6,220 nucleotides of DNA from Clostridia bacterium. GTDB taxonomy: Bacteria; Bacillota_A; Clostridia; Oscillospirales; Acutalibacteraceae. The notes under the pieces are model-generated. The model saw only the letters and a program-made list of their open reading frames with translations, had not been told where the DNA came from and made no database searches. The DNA is taken from contig JAILQN010000337.1 of NCBI GenBank assembly GCA_024699005.1, forward strand, positions 1 through 6,220, given 5' to 3'. A program made the position numbers and the translations under genes. Shown in pieces: positions 5,701 through 6,220 of the stretch. Positions within the stretch are counted from its first letter, which is position 1; every line of letters begins with the position of its first letter.

Positions 5701-6178
5701 GACCGTGAAGGGCAAGGGCAGTTTCTCCGGCTCGGTGCCGATGACGTATACCATCGGCAAACAGGCTCTTGCCGCCTCCCGGATAACTCTTTCCTGGACA
5801 GACAATGCGTATAACGGCGAGGTCCGGAAGCCGACGGTCACGGTAAAGAACGCGGCGGGTACGAAGCTGACAGAGGGGACCTCCTACACCCTCGAATGGT
5901 CGGGCGACAGCAAGCTGCCCGGAAATTATACCGTGACGGTGAAGGGCAAGGGCAGTTTCTCCGGCTCGGTGCCGATGACGTATACCATCGGCAAACAGGC
6001 TCTTGCCGCCTCCCGGATAACTCTTTCCTTGACAGACAATGCGTATAACGGCGAGGTCCGGAAACCGACGGTCACTGTAAAGAATGCCGCGGGCCTTAAG
6101 CTGACGGAGGGCACCTCCTACACCCTTGAATGGTCCGGAGACAGCGAGCTGCCCGGCACGTACACGGTGACAGTGTAA
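2783..6178 (+). CDS. Secreted multidomain protein: BspA-like LRR segment, DUF6273, Ig-like repeats (interrupted by in-frame TAA)
   Basis: Up to the stop the protein has 1131 residues. A signal peptide with a charged start (MKR), a hydrophobic core to about residue 20 and a VRA site is probably cut after A25. Residues about 35-165 look like a beta-rich extracellular domain that I cannot name. Residues about 185-305 resemble the BspA-type LRR_5 family, clearest at 243-272 (GIRYIGYGAFSY, LRELILPSTL). Residues 355-520 are acidic and unrecognised. Residues about 535-823 match DUF6273 (GDLVTFGSYPQT, WRVLDP, TTDKVFLL, SDYAKCQG-like, WRLRTP, GIRPAL), function unknown. From residue 844 come 78-residue Ig-like repeats ending at a TAA in the fourth. 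The frame continues the repeat beyond the stop, so the natural protein was longer, and no sortase, SLH or other anchor is visible. The start is ATG with AGGAG 10 nt upstream. The likely role is cell surface or adhesion, which is inference. Confidence 0.88.
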   Translation: MKRILSILITVMMLAGVLAVPGVRADDAGTSGAGVIDSLSLVFLKRRNPLIGKPLDYNCYELTYFMSSGTVNGDEVPGEDLLAYCEIQGVLTYGADGTLTPLPEGALIEADKTYFSSCSLYAAEGYVLSDDLTVLSSQYYPDESIPTTVTAVNAGCVEIAIQLPAPQPVVDPDDPRMPLNEPLTYEVRDGLYVGEYPAGNCRWTFDPYYGEMIFYATGENATVPPGVQDYDLLAPYDFRFDVRSVYVDEGIRYIGYGAFSYMFGLRELILPSTLENAEMTDEYGNYHVTPYLAALKSLETIVVKSKTVKLFLDVWTSATTDPFPTFMSFGPINDVNEKRALMDIRCAYYNTIYGYRQDMDLDPDGDEPDFAVVLQPLVDAANRKYGAHLPDVTSMDIVEWLLTDVRLSGKGGSANGDNTPKLCPAYFRLICAPDSAVADEWQALKESMLLLLIENYEDEVDDPDFNPNVPGATPDPDSYMQLYYTTLIEPYHEEETVYPIYENALVDIATYTETKPASYVDPGSGQSSPDADFSVGDLVTFGSYPQTRVTDPSLLDALNSQTLDWTYYDYYVGGVHEDFMKYADVTVSGVRYRAVQFSHYRPRPATSSDYTNTFQDDNGYEPGQVYWFKFEPIVWRVLDPSAGLLMTESIIDSQTFHNENHDGYGDAGKTHYASDWAYSSLRSWMNGDFYNTAFYAGQNFIKDTSLTTPSSYLSEYDADPTTDKVFLLAREDALNEAYGFSSYSGSGSDTNRTAFGTDYAKCQGLDVDSSTGNYYSGASSWRLRTPSADNGTDYVNCDSIVDDYNITYLIIGGIRPALNVDLKSAVAGSLIRPFTGIETLEDSGVTLSWTSKAYNSSVQKPAVTVKNAADETLAEGTDYTLEWSGDSKLPGTYTVTVNGTGIYTGSVSKTYIIGKQALAASRISLSWTNKAYNSAVQKPTVTVKNAAGTKLTEGTSYTLEWSDDSKLPGNYTVTVKGKGSFSGSVPMTYTIGKQALAASRITLSWTDNAYNGEVRKPTVTVKNAAGTKLTEGTSYTLEWSGDSKLPGNYTVTVKGKGSFSGSVPMTYTIGKQALAASRITLSLTDNAYNGEVRKPTVTVKNAAGLKLTEGTSYTLEWSGDSELPGTYTVTV
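2907..2918 (+). other. T7A5 homopolymer tract near the start of the secreted-protein gene
   Basis: Seven Ts followed by five As at codons 42-46. In the zero frame it contains T TTT TTA, the arrangement of a classical -1 slippery heptamer. Shifting by -1 or +1 reaches a stop within about ten codons, so slippage in DNA or RNA would switch the protein off rather than make a fusion. Confidence 0.5.
4385..5251 (+). other. DUF6273 domain coding segment
   Basis: Residues about 535-823 of the secreted protein. Family landmarks recalled from other Clostridia appear in order: GDLVTFGSYPQT (536-547), MKYADVT (580-586), YRAVQFSHYRP (592-602), VYWFKFEPIVWRVLD (625-639), IIDSQTF (650-656), SSLRSWMNGDFYNTAF (679-694), TTDKVFLL (721-728), GTDYAKCQGL (756-765), SSWRLRTP (779-786) and GGIRPALNV (812-820). 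The stretch between WRLRTP and GIRPAL is the part that varies most in the relatives I recall. The biochemical function is unknown. Confidence 0.85.
5312..5545 (+). repeat. Ig-like repeat 1 (residues 844-921)
   Basis: A 78-residue unit of the type LSWT..AYN..V.KP.VTVKNA, EGT.YTLEWS, LPG.YTVTV, GSV...Y.IGKQALAAS. This is the most diverged of the complete copies (NGTGIYTGSVSKTYI instead of KGKGSFSGSVPMTYT). Confidence 0.93.
5546..5779 (+). repeat. Ig-like repeat 2 (residues 922-999)
   Basis: Exactly 234 bp in phase with its neighbours. Its second half is nearly identical in DNA to repeat 3. Residue change: WSDD where the other copies have WSGD. Confidence 0.95.
5780..6013 (+). repeat. Ig-like repeat 3 (residues 1000-1077)
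   Basis: 234 bp. A 91-bp stretch that starts inside repeat 2 (5705-5795) is repeated without change 234 bp further on (5939-6029), showing recent duplication or gene conversion between units. Confidence 0.95.
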
Positions 6179-6220
6179 GGAAAGGGCGACAAATATTCCG
6201 GCTCGGTACCGATGACCTAT
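6014..6220 (+). repeat. Ig-like repeat 4, with nonsense codon, cut by the window edge
   Basis: The first 54 residues (1078-1131) match repeat 3 closely, with W to L at position 6 of the unit (TGG to TTG) and GLKL for GTKL. The 55th codon, Lys in repeats 2 and 3 and Asn in repeat 1, is TAA (6176-6178). The same frame then reads GKGDKYSGSVPMTY to the last base. The unit is one residue longer there than repeats 2 and 3. Confidence 0.9.
6176..6178 (+). other. In-frame TAA replacing a conserved Lys codon
   Basis: Codon-by-codon alignment of the repeats puts TAA where repeats 2 and 3 have AAG, and the homology resumes immediately after it in the same frame. A change from AAA needs one substitution. 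TAA also ends the reductase gene here, so stop recoding is unlikely. The gene is either truncated by a nonsense mutation or has a sequence error at this base. Confidence 0.8.

Noticed and set aside
6176..6178. Programmed stop-codon readthrough or a recoded TAA
   Set aside because: TAA ends the reductase gene normally in the same window, the context shows no readthrough signal I recognise, and a single substitution from AAA explains it.

Overview
The window looks like a piece of an uncultured gut- or rumen-type Clostridia genome (Oscillospirales or a neighbouring order). This is inferred from three things: strong AGGAGG-type ribosome binding sites with ATG starts; a secreted protein that joins a BspA-like leucine-rich stretch, a DUF6273 domain and tandem Ig-like repeats, a mix typical of commensal Firmicutes; and a small mobile repeat of a kind I associate with these genomes. 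Coding DNA is fairly GC-rich and the spaces between genes are AT-richer and full of repeats. All three genes lie on the + strand.

Layout. Positions 1-221 are non-coding and end in a short heptanucleotide array. Positions 222-1238 encode a ketopantoate-reductase-family (ApbA/PanE) NAD(P)H dehydrogenase with every textbook catalytic residue. Positions 1239-1419 hold two inverted heptamer arrays. Positions 1420-2115 encode L-ribulose-5-phosphate 4-epimerase (AraD), 231 residues, with all metal ligands and catalytic residues in place. Positions 2116-2782 hold a MITE-like element with 23-bp perfect terminal inverted repeats, a strong intrinsic terminator (probably the original araD terminator, pushed away by the insertion), an AT-rich promoter region, and a 21-unit heptamer array (2621-2767) that runs straight into the Shine-Dalgarno of the next gene. 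Positions 2783-6178 encode a large secreted protein whose C-terminus is a series of 78-residue Ig-like repeats. The series is cut by an in-frame TAA in the fourth repeat, although the same frame resumes the repeat after the stop and stays open to the window edge.

How the parts fit. The first two genes are soluble metabolic enzymes (a 2-oxoacid or pantoate reductase and a pentose-phosphate epimerase). No other arabinose or pantothenate genes are visible, so a shared pathway is not demonstrated. The third gene is a separate transcription unit for an envelope or extracellular protein.

The most unusual signal is that each of the three genes has its own array of 7-bp tandem repeats just upstream, built from a different heptamer each time: TCCACTG/ATCCCTG, ATTGCAC and TTCCAAG. 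In two of the three cases the array ends exactly where the Shine-Dalgarno begins. This resembles the heptanucleotide STRR repeats of cyanobacteria, but here they sit at gene leaders.
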